Source: Curvibacter sp.
GTDB taxonomy: Bacteria; Pseudomonadota; Gammaproteobacteria; Burkholderiales; Burkholderiaceae_C
Assembly: GCA_020621965.1 (NCBI GenBank)
Contig: JAHRYV010000024.1
Location: 1-46,995, forward strand
Direction: 5' to 3'
DNA: 46,995 nucleotides
The notes below the pieces were generated by a model, which was given only the letters and a program-made list of their open reading frames with translations, was not told where the DNA came from and searched no databases. Below, one piece after another: positions 8,952-16,885 of the stretch. The stretch's first letter is position 1; every line of letters starts with the position of its first letter. A program made the position numbers and the translations under genes.

Positions 8952-9470
8952 TCAGTTCGGCGGCACGACGCCGGCCAGCTCCAGCTGCATGACGATCATG
9001 TTGACCAGCGTGGCCACGGACGGCCGCCCGGTCTCGATGACGAAGTGCGCTGTCTCCCGGTACAGCGGATCCCGTGCGGCGTAGAGGTCGCGCAAGCGCT
9101 GCAGCGGATCGCTGACCTGCAGCAGGGGGCGCTGGGTGTCGTGCCGCAAGCGGCGAAACAGCTCTTCCGGGGAGGACTTGAGATAGACCACCTTGCCGCG
9201 CTGGCGCAGGTGCTCACGGTTGGCCGCGCGCAACACGGCACCACCGCCGGTCGAAAGCACACCCGGTTGCTGCGTCAACTCGTCCAGAACCGATTCTTCA
9301 ATGTCGCGAAAACGTTCCTCGCCTTCCCGCTCGAAGAACTCGCGGATCGGGCCGCCGATCCGCTGCTCGATGACCTGGTCCGAGTCGGTGAACGGCAGCT
9401 GCAGCCGCCGGGCGAGTTGGCGCCCGACGGTGGATTTGCCTGAGCCGGGCAGGCCGATCAGCGCGATCAA
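8952..9470 (-). CDS. aroK: Shikimate kinase
   Basis: Phosphorylates shikimate at the 3-hydroxyl with ATP. Seen: P-loop GLPGSGKSTVGRQLA (residues 6-20), the shikimate-binding TDSDQVIEQRIGGPIREFFE, STGGGAVLRAANRE, and the lid region RHDTQRPLLQ. At 172 residues it is full length. The start is TTG at 9470, with no ATG or GTG nearby and no Shine-Dalgarno sequence; the TTG overlaps the TGA of the preceding Ig-like gene (TTGA, 9470-9467). Translation is therefore likely to depend on ribosomes finishing that gene, an unusual link between an essential enzyme and an accessory lipoprotein. Confidence 0.95.
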   Translation of the reverse strand: MIALIGLPGSGKSTVGRQLARRLQLPFTDSDQVIEQRIGGPIREFFEREGEERFRDIEESVLDELTQQPGVLSTGGGAVLRAANREHLRQRGKVVYLKSSPEELFRRLRHDTQRPLLQVSDPLQRLRDLYAARDPLYRETAHFVIETGRPSVATLVNMIVMQLELAGVVPPN

Positions 9471-11437
9471 GGGATGCTGAAAGTCTTTGTCGACTGAATC
9501 CCCGAGGGCGAGGTTACCGTCACGGTCACCGAGGAGCCGGAGCAGGCGCTGCTGTTCAAGTTGATCTTGTGCGTAGACGGCCCCACCTGATTAAGCACCG
9601 ACGCAGGACTCACGTTGACCAGCGCGCAGCTGGCAACAGCCGGCGGCGGCGGCGGCGTCACTGTCGCAGCCACGGAGGTGCCGCTCGCCATGCCCACCAC
9701 GCTACCAGTTGCGCCATCGGCAACCACCACGCTGAACCCCGTGCCGTTGATCACGCCCGTCAGGGTGATGCTGGCACTCGCAGACGACAAACCGATACTC
9801 AACTGCTCGCGCACCAGGATGGTCGGGCTCCAGGCCCCGTCGCAGGTGCTCGTCACCGACAGCAGATTGGACGGACAGGCCACCGCCCCGGTGGCCGTCC
9901 CGATCTTCTGCTCCGTGGCTGCATCGTAAGACCCGTTGTGGTTGTCATCCCGGTAAGGCTGGCCCATGTCCGTGAAAGGCTCGCCGGCGTCGTAGACGTT
10001 GTTGCCGTTGTTGTCGATGTAACTCTCTTCACCGGTCATGTAGGCCAGGACGGTCACGACGCCGTCGACCGGCCGGGTTCCCAGGGTGGTATAGGTCACC
10101 GAGCAGGCCCCCGTGGCATCGGTGCTGCAGGAGCCGCCGATGCTACCGTAGCCGGTGGTAAAGGTCACGGCCGTATTGGCTGGCGGCGGGTTGCCCATGC
10201 TGTCGGCGGTGCGCACGGTGATCGTGGTCGTGACACCGTCCTTGTTGCGGCCTTCGAGGTTCAACTGAGTGGCGGCCAACGAGGTGCGAAACTGGCTGGG
10301 CATACCCGATGTCACCACAATATTGGACGAGGACGTGGTCATGGTGGGGACTGCCGTCAGGCTGGCCACCACGTTAACCGGCGTGGGCAGAGAGCCGGAG
10401 TTGATGATGGCCTTCGCCACGCCGTCGGCGGCACCGGTGGAGGCAGTGGTGGTGGTGAGGCCGCCGGTGAAACGCACCCCGGCGCTCTGGGAGGCGGCAT
10501 CCAGGGTGAAGGTGACCGCCTGGGATCCCATGGGGGCGCCCGTGGCGTCGACCACCTTGTAGCTCAAGGTCGACTGCTTGGTCCCGGCCGGTGCGGTGGA
10601 CACCACCAGGGTATTGGCGGTGGCCCCCGTGTACAGGATGTTGGAGGGCTGCACGGCCGTCACGGCCACGCTACCGCTCACCGAGGTGGCGCCGGAAGCA
10701 CTGGCCGTGACGGTCACGTTCAAGCCGCCACAATTGCTTTCCGATTGCCAGTTCGCCGTGGCCACGCCGCCGGAGGTGGTGCTCACCGTGATCGAGCGGC
10801 TGGTCGGGGAGGTGAAGTAACCGCAGCTGGGCTGCAGCGTCACCGACACCTGCCCGGGCGCCGCCGCCACCCCATTCACGGTCACGGGCAGGCTCACCGC
10901 GGCGGTCTGCAGGGCGGTCACCGTTGCCGGTGTGATGGTCATCGTTCCCAGCGCCACGTTGGAGGCGCCGGTCATGTAGCCGACGCTCGAACTGACGGTC
11001 GTCCCGCCCATGGTCGAGGAGGCCGTCAGAATGGCCGTGCCAGTGGTCGTCAGGCTGGCGGGCTGGATACGCACCCAGGCGCGCCCGCTCGCGTCCGTCA
11101 GCCCCATGGCCGACGAGAGCGAGCCCACCGTGTTGTCGGTGGAAAAGGACACGATCTGATTAGGCATCGCCGCGCCGGTATCACCCAGGACCGTAGCCAG
11201 GGCGTAGTAGGTTGGCCCGCTGGAAATCAGGTTCTGGGCCAAGGGCGTGAACGCGCCGTCCGTGATGAACAGGGTCAGCGCGGCCGCACTCTGGGTGGTG
11301 CCTGGCGCAGTCGTCGGAGTCGCGGCAGTACAGGTATCCGTACCATTGACGGTGCCGGCACAACCACCACCGCCGCCGCAAGCCGCCAGCATGGCGGCGA
11401 GCGCCAGCATGGCCAAGAAACGGATCAATGTCTTCAT
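9467..11437 (-). CDS. Large Ig-like (invasin/Big_1 type) lipoprotein
   Basis: A 656-residue surface or periplasmic lipoprotein. It has a signal peptide with lipobox LAAC (Cys near residue 20), followed by a Gly run, then several beta-sandwich repeats of bacterial Ig-like type. Recurrent cores are visible: GAAMPNQIVSFSTDNTVGSL, GAPMGSQAVTFTLDAASQS, and GNPPPANTAVTFTTGYGSIG followed by TDATGACSVTYTT, each ending in the pattern of a Big_1/invasin domain. Residues about 485-520 hold two calcium-loop-like motifs, DNNGNNVYDAGE and DDNHNGSYDAATE. Low-complexity Ser/Thr/Ala content is high. A perfect GGAGGT lies five bases before the ATG. Position between pilQ and aroK suggests co-expression with pilus genes, perhaps as an adhesin; that is inference. 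Confidence 0.8.
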   Translation of the reverse strand: MKTLIRFLAMLALAAMLAACGGGGGCAGTVNGTDTCTAATPTTAPGTTQSAAALTLFITDGAFTPLAQNLISSGPTYYALATVLGDTGAAMPNQIVSFSTDNTVGSLSSAMGLTDASGRAWVRIQPASLTTTGTAILTASSTMGGTTVSSSVGYMTGASNVALGTMTITPATVTALQTAAVSLPVTVNGVAAAPGQVSVTLQPSCGYFTSPTSRSITVSTTSGGVATANWQSESNCGGLNVTVTASASGATSVSGSVAVTAVQPSNILYTGATANTLVVSTAPAGTKQSTLSYKVVDATGAPMGSQAVTFTLDAASQSAGVRFTGGLTTTTASTGAADGVAKAIINSGSLPTPVNVVASLTAVPTMTTSSSNIVVTSGMPSQFRTSLAATQLNLEGRNKDGVTTTITVRTADSMGNPPPANTAVTFTTGYGSIGGSCSTDATGACSVTYTTLGTRPVDGVVTVLAYMTGEESYIDNNGNNVYDAGEPFTDMGQPYRDDNHNGSYDAATEQKIGTATGAVACPSNLLSVTSTCDGAWSPTILVREQLSIGLSSASASITLTGVINGTGFSVVVADGATGSVVGMASGTSVAATVTPPPPPAVASCALVNVSPASVLNQVGPSTHKINLNSSACSGSSVTVTVTSPSGIQSTKTFSIP

Positions 11438-11476
11438 TTTCTACCTCCGCGTTGACGGGAGTCCTACTTCTACCAA

Positions 11477-13675
11477 TCAGTTGCCGGTGACCCGCTCGGC
11501 CAGCATCTTGGGCGTGATAAACACCAGCATCTCTTGCTTGTTGGCCACCTTGGACTTGGTCCTGAACAGGACACCCAGGCCCGGCAAATCGCCAAAGAAC
11601 GGCACCTTGGTGACGTCTTCACGCTCCAGCTGCGTAAAGATACCGCCGATGACCACCGTGCCGCCGTTTTCCACCAGCACCTGAGTCTTCACGTGTTTGG
11701 TGTCGATGGCATAGCCGGCGGGGGTCGACTGCCCCACAGTGTCCTTGTTGATGTCGAGTTCCAGGATCACATTGCCTTCCGGCGTGATCTGCGGCGTGAC
11801 TTCCAGCATCAGGTTGGCCTTGCGGAAGGCAATCGAGGTGGCGCCGCTGGCGCTGGCCACCTGGTAGGGCAGCTCGGTACCCTGCTCGATGACCGCCTTG
11901 ACCTTGTCCGCGGTCACCACCCGCGGGCTCGACACCACCTTGCCCTTGCCGTCAGCTTCCAGCGCCGAGATTTCCAGGTTCAGGAACCGGTTGGCCGAAG
12001 CACTGAAGATGGATACCGCGAAAGTCGCGGGATTGAAACCGCCTTGGCCTTGCGCGGGCAGGTTGACGAAGTTGTTGGTCAGATCGACCGTACCGCCAGC
12101 GCCGGAGGTCGCCACCACGTTGCCGTAATTGGTACCCCACGCCACACTGTCCTGGCCGTTGACCTGGTAACCGCCGGTGCCGCCGCGCTGGGCGCGCAGG
12201 TCAGCGCCACCAAGCTTGACGCCCAGGGACTTGCCGAAGGTATCCGAAGCCTCGACGATCCGCGCTTCGATCAACACCTGCCGTACCGGGATGTCAAGTT
12301 TGGCAATCAGGTCCTGAACCTGCTCCAGCTTGCTGCCGATGTCGGTCACGAACAACTGGTTGGTACGGGGTTCGGCGATGGCGCTGCCGCGCAGACTCAG
12401 GATGCGCGCACTTGCTGCTCCCGCGCCGCCAGCAGCGGGCGCCGGTGCCGGCCCCGCTCCGGCGCCCACGCCCATCAGCTGCCGGGCCACGTCAATGGCC
12501 TTGGCATAGTTGAGCTGGAACGACTGGGTGCGTACCGGCTCCAGGCTTTCAATGGCGGCGTTGGCCTCCCGTTCGAGCTTCTCCTTGGCCAGGATCTCAT
12601 CCTTCGGGGCGATCCACAGCACATTGCCGTTCTTGCGCAGGCCCAGCCCCTTGGAATGCAGGATGATGTCCAGCGCCTGATCCCAGGGCACATCCTGCAG
12701 ACGCAAGGTCACGTTGCCGGTGACCGAGTCCGACGTGACGACGTTGAAATTCGTGAAGTCAGCGATCACCTGCAAGAGAGCGCGGATTTCGATGTTCTGG
12801 AAGTTCAGCGACAGCTTCTGGCCGTTGTAGCCGGGCCCTTGCGTGAGCTTGGTCGGATCGACCCGCTGAGGCTTGATCTCGACTACCAGTTGCTCGTCGC
12901 TCTGGTAGGCACTGTGTTCCCAGGCACCCTTGGGCTCGATCACCATACGCACCCGGTCCCCGGTCTGGAAGGTCGTCACCGTCTGCACCGGCGTGCCGAA
13001 GTCGGCGACATCCAGCTTGCGCCGCAGGCCCTCCGGAAGATTGGACTTCATGAACTCGACAACCAGGGACTGGCCGCTTTGGCGTATATCCACACCGACC
13101 TGACTGTTCGGCAAGGTCACGACCACACGCCCGGAGCCATTCACGCCACGGCGGAAATCCACGTCCTTGAGCGGCAGGGTGTCACGATTCCGATTCTCGG
13201 CAAAGGTAGCCGGCGCGGCGGGCGCCGTCGTGGCGGCCACGGGGTCGAGGGTCACGAGCAGCGACTTGCCCTGCAGCTGCGCCTTGTAGTTGGTCGCCTG
13301 CTTGAGGTTGATGACGACACGCGTGCGGTCGCCGGCCGGGATCAGGTTGACGGAGCGCAGATTGCCCTGGTTGATCTCGACGGTGGAGCGCCCCATCGCA
13401 TTGCCCACGCCGGCAAAGTCCAGCGCGATCTTGGCGGGTGCCTTGATGGAAAAGCCATTGGGCATGGCCGTCAAGGCACGTGAAAGGTCGATCTTGACCA
13501 CCTCGGCCCCGCCTTGCAGGGAGCCGCTCACGCTTTCGATGATGGTCTGGCCGCCATCACCACCGGCAGCCGCACCTCCCTGGGCCTGTACGGCCCCCCC
13601 CAGCAAAGCGAGCAACACGCCCGCCGCCGCACGCGACCACAGCACGCAGAATGCCCGTTCAATCCGACTTTTCAT
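11477..13675 (-). CDS. pilQ: Type IV pilus secretin PilQ
   Basis: Outer-membrane secretin through which the type IV pilus passes. The start is ATG 13675 (MKSRIERAF), four bases inside the pilP stop and preceded by GGAGAG. Residues 1-33 are a signal peptide ending AVQAQG. Two AMIN domains (about 45-260) bind peptidoglycan, e.g. GFSIKAPAKIALDFAGVGNA; then the secretin and TonB short N-terminal domain with LNFQNIEIRALLQVIADFTN; an N1/KH-like domain with NYAKAIDVARQLM; and the C-terminal secretin core with QVLIEARIVEASDTFGKSLG, VVSSPRVVTADK and the closing VPFFGDLPGLGVLFRTK. Length 732 is typical for betaproteobacteria. Confidence 0.97.
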   Translation of the reverse strand: MKSRIERAFCVLWSRAAAGVLLALLGGAVQAQGGAAAGGDGGQTIIESVSGSLQGGAEVVKIDLSRALTAMPNGFSIKAPAKIALDFAGVGNAMGRSTVEINQGNLRSVNLIPAGDRTRVVINLKQATNYKAQLQGKSLLVTLDPVAATTAPAAPATFAENRNRDTLPLKDVDFRRGVNGSGRVVVTLPNSQVGVDIRQSGQSLVVEFMKSNLPEGLRRKLDVADFGTPVQTVTTFQTGDRVRMVIEPKGAWEHSAYQSDEQLVVEIKPQRVDPTKLTQGPGYNGQKLSLNFQNIEIRALLQVIADFTNFNVVTSDSVTGNVTLRLQDVPWDQALDIILHSKGLGLRKNGNVLWIAPKDEILAKEKLEREANAAIESLEPVRTQSFQLNYAKAIDVARQLMGVGAGAGPAPAPAAGGAGAASARILSLRGSAIAEPRTNQLFVTDIGSKLEQVQDLIAKLDIPVRQVLIEARIVEASDTFGKSLGVKLGGADLRAQRGGTGGYQVNGQDSVAWGTNYGNVVATSGAGGTVDLTNNFVNLPAQGQGGFNPATFAVSIFSASANRFLNLEISALEADGKGKVVSSPRVVTADKVKAVIEQGTELPYQVASASGATSIAFRKANLMLEVTPQITPEGNVILELDINKDTVGQSTPAGYAIDTKHVKTQVLVENGGTVVIGGIFTQLEREDVTKVPFFGDLPGLGVLFRTKSKVANKQEMLVFITPKMLAERVTGN

Positions 13676-14217
13676 TTGTTTCTCTCCTGCAGCTGCAACG
13701 TGGCTGGACGCTCGATCCACTCACCCACTGCGTCTTGCACAATTTCCCGCAACGTGACCTCGGTCTCAGTGATCTTGGTCACGCGGCCATAGTTCGTTCC
13801 CAGATGGTTTCCGAGCCGGACCTGATACAGCAGCTTGTCGACCCTGATCAGGGCCGCCGGCTGGCCCGTCTGGATCAGGCTGCCCACCATGGCCATCGTG
13901 TCCAGCGGGAAGGATTCCAGTTCCTCCTTGCGACGGGCGAGTTCCGGTGCAATCAGGGCACTGGTGGTGGAGGCCTGCGGAGCCTTGTCACGCTTGAGCG
14001 CCGCCGCGAGCTTATCCAGACTGAACGGGTCCACCGCAGCCCCGTCGGCATAACTCTCGGGCCGGAACGGCTTGGGCTCAGCAATGGGCGGCACGCGCGG
14101 GCGCATCTGGCTGCGCTGCTCGGCCATCCAGCCACGCAATTCATCCTCGCTCGACGAGCCGCAGCCCGCCAGAACAAGCGTCGCCAACAGAGGCATGGCC
14201 CAGGGCATGAGTTTCAT
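13672..14217 (-). CDS. pilP: Type IV pilus inner-membrane lipoprotein PilP
   Basis: Lipoprotein linking the PilMNO inner-membrane complex to the PilQ secretin. Signal peptide with lipobox VLAGC (Cys about residue 19), a linker with DELRGWMAEQRSQMRPRVPP, then the beta-sandwich HR domain including FPLDTMAMVGSLIQTGQPAA, and NHLGTNYGRVTKITETEVTL. 181 residues, normal size. It overlaps pilO and pilQ by four bases each, so the set is translationally coupled. Confidence 0.96.
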   Translation of the reverse strand: MKLMPWAMPLLATLVLAGCGSSSEDELRGWMAEQRSQMRPRVPPIAEPKPFRPESYADGAAVDPFSLDKLAAALKRDKAPQASTTSALIAPELARRKEELESFPLDTMAMVGSLIQTGQPAALIRVDKLLYQVRLGNHLGTNYGRVTKITETEVTLREIVQDAVGEWIERPATLQLQERNK

Positions 14218-14894
14218 TTCTTGCCTCCGGGAGCCTTGCGCTGGGCGGCGACTTCATCCTTGTCCAGATAACGGAAAGTCTTGGCGGTGGCGTCCATCGC
14301 AAGATTTCCCCCGTCCTTCCCGTCCTTGCCAGCCGGCGTCACCGCAACATTGTTGAGCGTCACGATGCGGGAAAGCTGGGCAATATCGGCGGCAAATGAG
14401 CCCATGTCGTGGTAGCGGCCCGTCACCTTGATCGCAATGGGCAACTCGGCATAGTAATCTCGGACCACCACCTGTCCCGGGCGGAACAACTCGAACTGTA
14501 GACTGCGGCCCAGGCCCGCCTGGTTGATGTCCGACAACAGGGCATCCATTTCCGCCTTGCTGGGCAACTGCTTCTCCAGCTGCGTCACATACTGCAGCAC
14601 CTGTTCGCGCTGCTTGAGCAGGGCGTCCAGATTGATGGCCTTGGCCAGCTTGGTCTTGTATTCCTCGCGCAGGGTGACTTCCTTGTTGCGCGCCTCGGTC
14701 AGGATGTCGTCTTCGCCGCTGAGCCACAGAAACCACAGCGCGACGACCACCACCACAGTGACCGCGAGGAACAGGCCGTACCGCGGCAAGGCCGGCCAGA
14801 CCACCGGGTTGCGCGGATCCAGATTGCTGAACTGGGACTGGAGCGCTACCTTGAGCTGCTCGAATTTCAGGGAGAGTGCGGAGGTGCTTGCCAT
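14214..14894 (-). CDS. pilO: Type IV pilus inner-membrane protein PilO
   Basis: Bitopic inner-membrane protein pairing with PilN in the pilus alignment complex. Residues 36-53 form the membrane helix (LFLAVTVVVVVALWFLW), followed by a coiled-coil stretch with NKEVTLREEYKTKLAKAINL and LQYVTQLEKQLPSKAEMDAL, and a ferredoxin-like periplasmic domain with IAIKVTGRYHDMGSFAADIA. 226 residues, as usual. Ten bases separate it from pilN, and it overlaps pilP by four. Confidence 0.95.
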   Translation of the reverse strand: MASTSALSLKFEQLKVALQSQFSNLDPRNPVVWPALPRYGLFLAVTVVVVVALWFLWLSGEDDILTEARNKEVTLREEYKTKLAKAINLDALLKQREQVLQYVTQLEKQLPSKAEMDALLSDINQAGLGRSLQFELFRPGQVVVRDYYAELPIAIKVTGRYHDMGSFAADIAQLSRIVTLNNVAVTPAGKDGKDGGNLAMDATAKTFRYLDKDEVAAQRKAPGGKK

Positions 14895-14904
14895 GTCGGA
14901 CTCG

Positions 14905-15543
14905 TTATTGCTTGGCAGGCATGGAGGCGCTTGCTTGCGGCGCGGCGGCCGTTCCGGCCGCGACCGGCGCCTTCTGGACTTCGCTGGCGCGCAGCATGCG
15001 CACCCGCATCGTGAAACTGAAGACCCGACGCTGCTCCTTGCTGCTCAGAGCCACACTCGTGGCACGGATTTCCACCAGTTCGGGCTTGGTGAGCCACGGC
15101 GAGTGGTAGGCCAGGTTGCGCAACAACTCCGAGATACGCTCCTGCGACTGCGCTGTTCCCAGCAAAGTCACCAGCTGCGCATCCTGCTTCATGCTGGTGA
15201 GATAAGTTCCTTCCGGGAACTGGCGGGTCAACTCGGTCAGCAGGTGTACCGGCATGTTGCGGTCCGCCTGCAGGTTCTCAACGGCCTGCTGACGCGCCCG
15301 CAGGGCAGCGATCTCCGCCTCTAGCGCCGCGATGTCCTTGATCTGCTCGTCCAGCTTCTTGATTTCCTGGGTCAGGACCGTATTCAGGTGCTCCTGGGAC
15401 GCGAGTTGCCCCTGGATCCAGAGGTAGATGACTCCAGCAATCAGGCCCCCGGCCAGGGCCGAAGACGCGAGCGAGACATTAAAAATATCCTGTCGCTTCT
15501 TGCGCGCCGCCTCTCTATGGGGCAGCAGGTTGATCAGAATCAC
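14905..15543 (-). CDS. pilN: Type IV pilus inner-membrane protein PilN
   Basis: Partner of PilM and PilO. It opens with the conserved cytoplasmic PilM-binding peptide (INLLPHREAARKKRQ, residues 3-17), has one membrane helix (about 24-45), a coiled coil (IKKLDEQIKDIAALEAEIAA) and a periplasmic fold with GTYLTSMKQDAQLVTLLGTA. 212 residues with a short Ala/Pro tail. It overlaps pilM by four bases. Confidence 0.96.
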   Translation of the reverse strand: MILINLLPHREAARKKRQDIFNVSLASSALAGGLIAGVIYLWIQGQLASQEHLNTVLTQEIKKLDEQIKDIAALEAEIAALRARQQAVENLQADRNMPVHLLTELTRQFPEGTYLTSMKQDAQLVTLLGTAQSQERISELLRNLAYHSPWLTKPELVEIRATSVALSSKEQRRVFSFTMRVRMLRASEVQKAPVAAGTAAAPQASASMPAKQ

Positions 15544-16619
15544 TGCAGGAACCTCCGCATGGCCAAGCCACAGGATGTCAGATAGGACGGCGCCTCGCGC
15601 GTCATCTTCTTCAGGCGCACCCCATCTCCGATCTCCATGCCTTCAAATGGATTGACCAGACTGCAGGGGAAGGTGATCTGCTGCGTCACGGCGTCGGTCA
15701 GGCCCGGCAAGGCGGCCGCGCCGCCCGCCAGCATGATGTAGTCGACCTTGTGATGCGGCGTACTGGTGAAGAAGAACTGCAGCGCGCGGCCGATCTCCTG
15801 CACCATGCTCTCGATGAAGGGCCGCAACACGCTGCTCTCGTAGTCCTCCGGCAGGTCGCCACTGCGCTTCTTGGCCTCGGCCTCTTCCAGCGAAAAACCG
15901 TACTGGCGCACAATGAGCTGGGTCAGCTGGGCGCCGCCGAAAGCCTGGTCGCGTTCGTACAGCACTTCATCGTCGCGGATGACCTGCATGCTGGTGGTCA
16001 AGGCACCAACCTCGAACAGCGCCACGATGGCGCCTTTGCCCTGCTCGGGCAGCGCCTCGATCAGACGCTTGGCCGCCAGCCGCGACGCGTACGACTCGAC
16101 ATCCACGATCACGGGCTTCAGGCCCGCCGACTCCGCCAGACCCTGGATATCCTGGACCTTCTCCCGCCGGGATGCGGCGATCAACACGTCAACGTCCCCG
16201 GCGGACGACGCGCTCGGGCCGATGACACAGAAGTCCAGACTGACTTCTTCCAGCGGGAAAGGGATGTACTGGTTGGCCTCGGCCTCCACCTGCATTTCCA
16301 GCTCGTTCTCGCTCATGCCGCCCGGCAGCACGATCTTCTTGGTGATCACGGCCGACGGTGGGAGCGCCATGGCCACGTTCTTGGTCCGGGTGCCGCTCTT
16401 CTTGACCAGGCGACGCACCGCTTCCGCAACCTCATCGAATTTCTCGATGTTGCCGTCGGTGATCCAGCCACGCTCCAGCGGCTCGATCGCACAGCGATCG
16501 AGCACGTACTGACCGGCCTTGTTTTTGCTCAACTCGACCAGCTTGACACTGGAAGAGCTGACATCCAGACCCAACATAGGCTCAGACTGGCGTTTGAACA
16601 ACGACCCCAAAGAGATCAA
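15540..16619 (-). CDS. pilM: Type IV pilus assembly ATPase-like protein PilM
   Basis: Actin-like cytoplasmic protein that binds ATP and the N-terminal peptide of PilN. Seen: MLGLDVSSSSVKLVELSKN (phosphate 1), VAMALPPSAVITKKI, YIPFPLEEVSLDFCVIGPS, QAFGGAQLTQLIVRQYGFSL, and IMLAGGAAALPGL (adenosine motif). An ATG at 16625 exists, but AGGGG abuts it directly; the TTG at 16619 lies six bases after that AGGGG and gives the usual start MISLGSLFKR, so TTG is preferred. First gene of the pilMNOPQ operon, divergent from mrcA. Confidence 0.95.
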   Translation of the reverse strand: MISLGSLFKRQSEPMLGLDVSSSSVKLVELSKNKAGQYVLDRCAIEPLERGWITDGNIEKFDEVAEAVRRLVKKSGTRTKNVAMALPPSAVITKKIVLPGGMSENELEMQVEAEANQYIPFPLEEVSLDFCVIGPSASSAGDVDVLIAASRREKVQDIQGLAESAGLKPVIVDVESYASRLAAKRLIEALPEQGKGAIVALFEVGALTTSMQVIRDDEVLYERDQAFGGAQLTQLIVRQYGFSLEEAEAKKRSGDLPEDYESSVLRPFIESMVQEIGRALQFFFTSTPHHKVDYIMLAGGAAALPGLTDAVTQQITFPCSLVNPFEGMEIGDGVRLKKMTREAPSYLTSCGLAMRRFLQ

Positions 16620-16854
16620 GAGCATCCCCTGAAAGAAACGGCACAGGACCGGAAAACTTAAGAATTCACTTCAATGCTAGCAGTAAGGTCCTTGTCCCGC
16701 AAAGGTTTTTCCCGGGTATCGAGTCATTCGGCGTTGTCAAAAGCAGACGCTTTGTATCCGATTGAAACGAGGTCCTCGCGCTGCCCGCAGCCACCGCCGC
16801 GTACCGCACAGACTGACACACGAACCGTGCCGAACCGCGGCATAGTCAGATTTT

Positions 16855-16860
16855 TATAAT
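16855..16860 (+). promoter_or_regulatory. Likely -10 box of mrcA
   Basis: A perfect TATAAT preceded by TTT lies in the 266-bp divergent region between pilM and mrcA. No good -35 box stands 16-18 bp upstream. If it is used, transcription begins near 16867, after the ATG at 16859, which supports the start at 16886 for mrcA. Nothing else in this gap is recognised. Confidence 0.4.
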
Positions 16861-16885
16861 GACGACGCGCAGTTACAAAGATTTT

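Noticed and set aside
9569..11455. 628-residue open frame opposite the Ig-like gene
   Set aside because: Extremely His/Arg/Gly-rich antisense shadow without domains.
11534..13483. 649-residue open frame opposite pilQ
   Set aside because: Antisense shadow; pilQ frame is full length with all secretin domains.
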